Part shown: piece after piece, positions 63,957-64,000 of the stretch
Position numbering within the stretch: the stretch's first letter is position 1
How the letters are laid out: every line of letters begins with the position of its first letter
Source: Glaciimonas sp.
GTDB lineage: Bacteria > Pseudomonadota > Gammaproteobacteria > Burkholderiales > Burkholderiaceae_D
NCBI GenBank assembly: GCA_012927625.1
Contig: JABBOV010000008.1
Location: forward strand, 404,291 to 468,290
Direction: 5' to 3'
Length of the DNA stretch: 64,000 nt
The notes under the pieces: model-generated
Seen by the model: the letters and a program-made list of their open reading frames with translations, nothing else
Database searches by the model: none
Told to the model about the DNA's origin: nothing
Made by a program: the position numbers and the translations under genes

Positions 63957-64000
63957 ATGACACAAGCCCTGCACAGCCAAGCGCGCACAACCCACCTGAT
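63957..64000 (+). CDS. Possible start of a transposase gene, cut by window
   Basis: ATG 63957 reads MTQALHSQARTTHL to the edge. This resembles the N-terminus of some IS481-like transposases (LHxxARTTxxxR, before a HTH). Upstream at about 63853 TGTTTAGATTCGTGTG could be a terminal repeat of the TGT type. With only 14 codons the call is tentative. Confidence 0.3.
   Translation, partial: MTQALHSQARTTHL

Overview
This is a chromosomal window from a betaproteobacterium, most likely Oxalobacteraceae (Herminiimonas, Collimonas or Janthinobacterium-like). The evidence is protein-level resemblance, high-GC coding sequence with AT-rich spacers, and typical Burkholderiales neighbourhoods (oxyR/ubiA, proC-yggS-pilT-pilU, glcDEF, xseB-ispA-dxs). 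No rRNA, tRNA, CRISPR array or prophage was seen.

Layout. 1-6.6 kb: a cut-off argO-type exporter, a divergent argP regulator broken by an apparent one-base frameshift, a RIO kinase, a class A penicillin-binding protein, an NlpC/P60 lipoprotein and two small genes. 6.6-23.2 kb: a complete-looking MSHA-type (type IVa-like) pilus locus. mshE and mshG lie on the minus strand. Divergent from them are two major-type pilin genes, then mshC, D, O, P and Q, then mshI, a pilN-like gene, and mshJ, K, L, M and N. 23.4-26.6 kb: a HlyD-ABC ATPase-ABC permease exporter operon. 27-36.4 kb: oxyR, the glycerol-3-phosphate importer ugpBAEC, ubiA, a three-gene ElaB/YqjE/YqjK-like envelope cluster, proC and yggS. 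36.5-40 kb: pilT and pilU (twitching ATPases) and lrgAB. 40-47.6 kb: glycolate oxidase glcDEF, a second FAD-linked hydroxyacid dehydrogenase overlapping a LysR gene, and a PduO-type cobalamin adenosyltransferase. 47.9-56.3 kb: a membrane diguanylate cyclase, a secreted lipase with its foldase, a membrane protein with a 23-residue micro-gene, and a large catalase. 56.6-62.3 kb: xseB-ispA-dxs-folE2 (isoprenoid and folate precursors), creA and an MTA phosphorylase. 62.5-64 kb: yciH, an unknown gene, and possibly the first codons of a transposase.

Functional themes. Surface attachment and motility dominate: the MSHA pilus, PilT/PilU and a diguanylate cyclase. MshE carries an N-terminal c-di-GMP-binding-type domain, so pilus assembly may respond to c-di-GMP. 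MshQ carries about nine 19-20-residue repeats that look like a beta-solenoid, making it a candidate tip or surface adhesin.

The most unusual signal is non-coding. Nearly every spacer holds a member of one of several dispersed repeat families. The most interesting is an AT-rich element, GGAGTAT-N20-(C/A)CGCAT. Seven copies keep an exact 27-nt offset between boxes, and two variants have the second box inverted at 29 nt. A second notable element is a ~222-bp nested inverted repeat that fills the glcD-glcE spacer.
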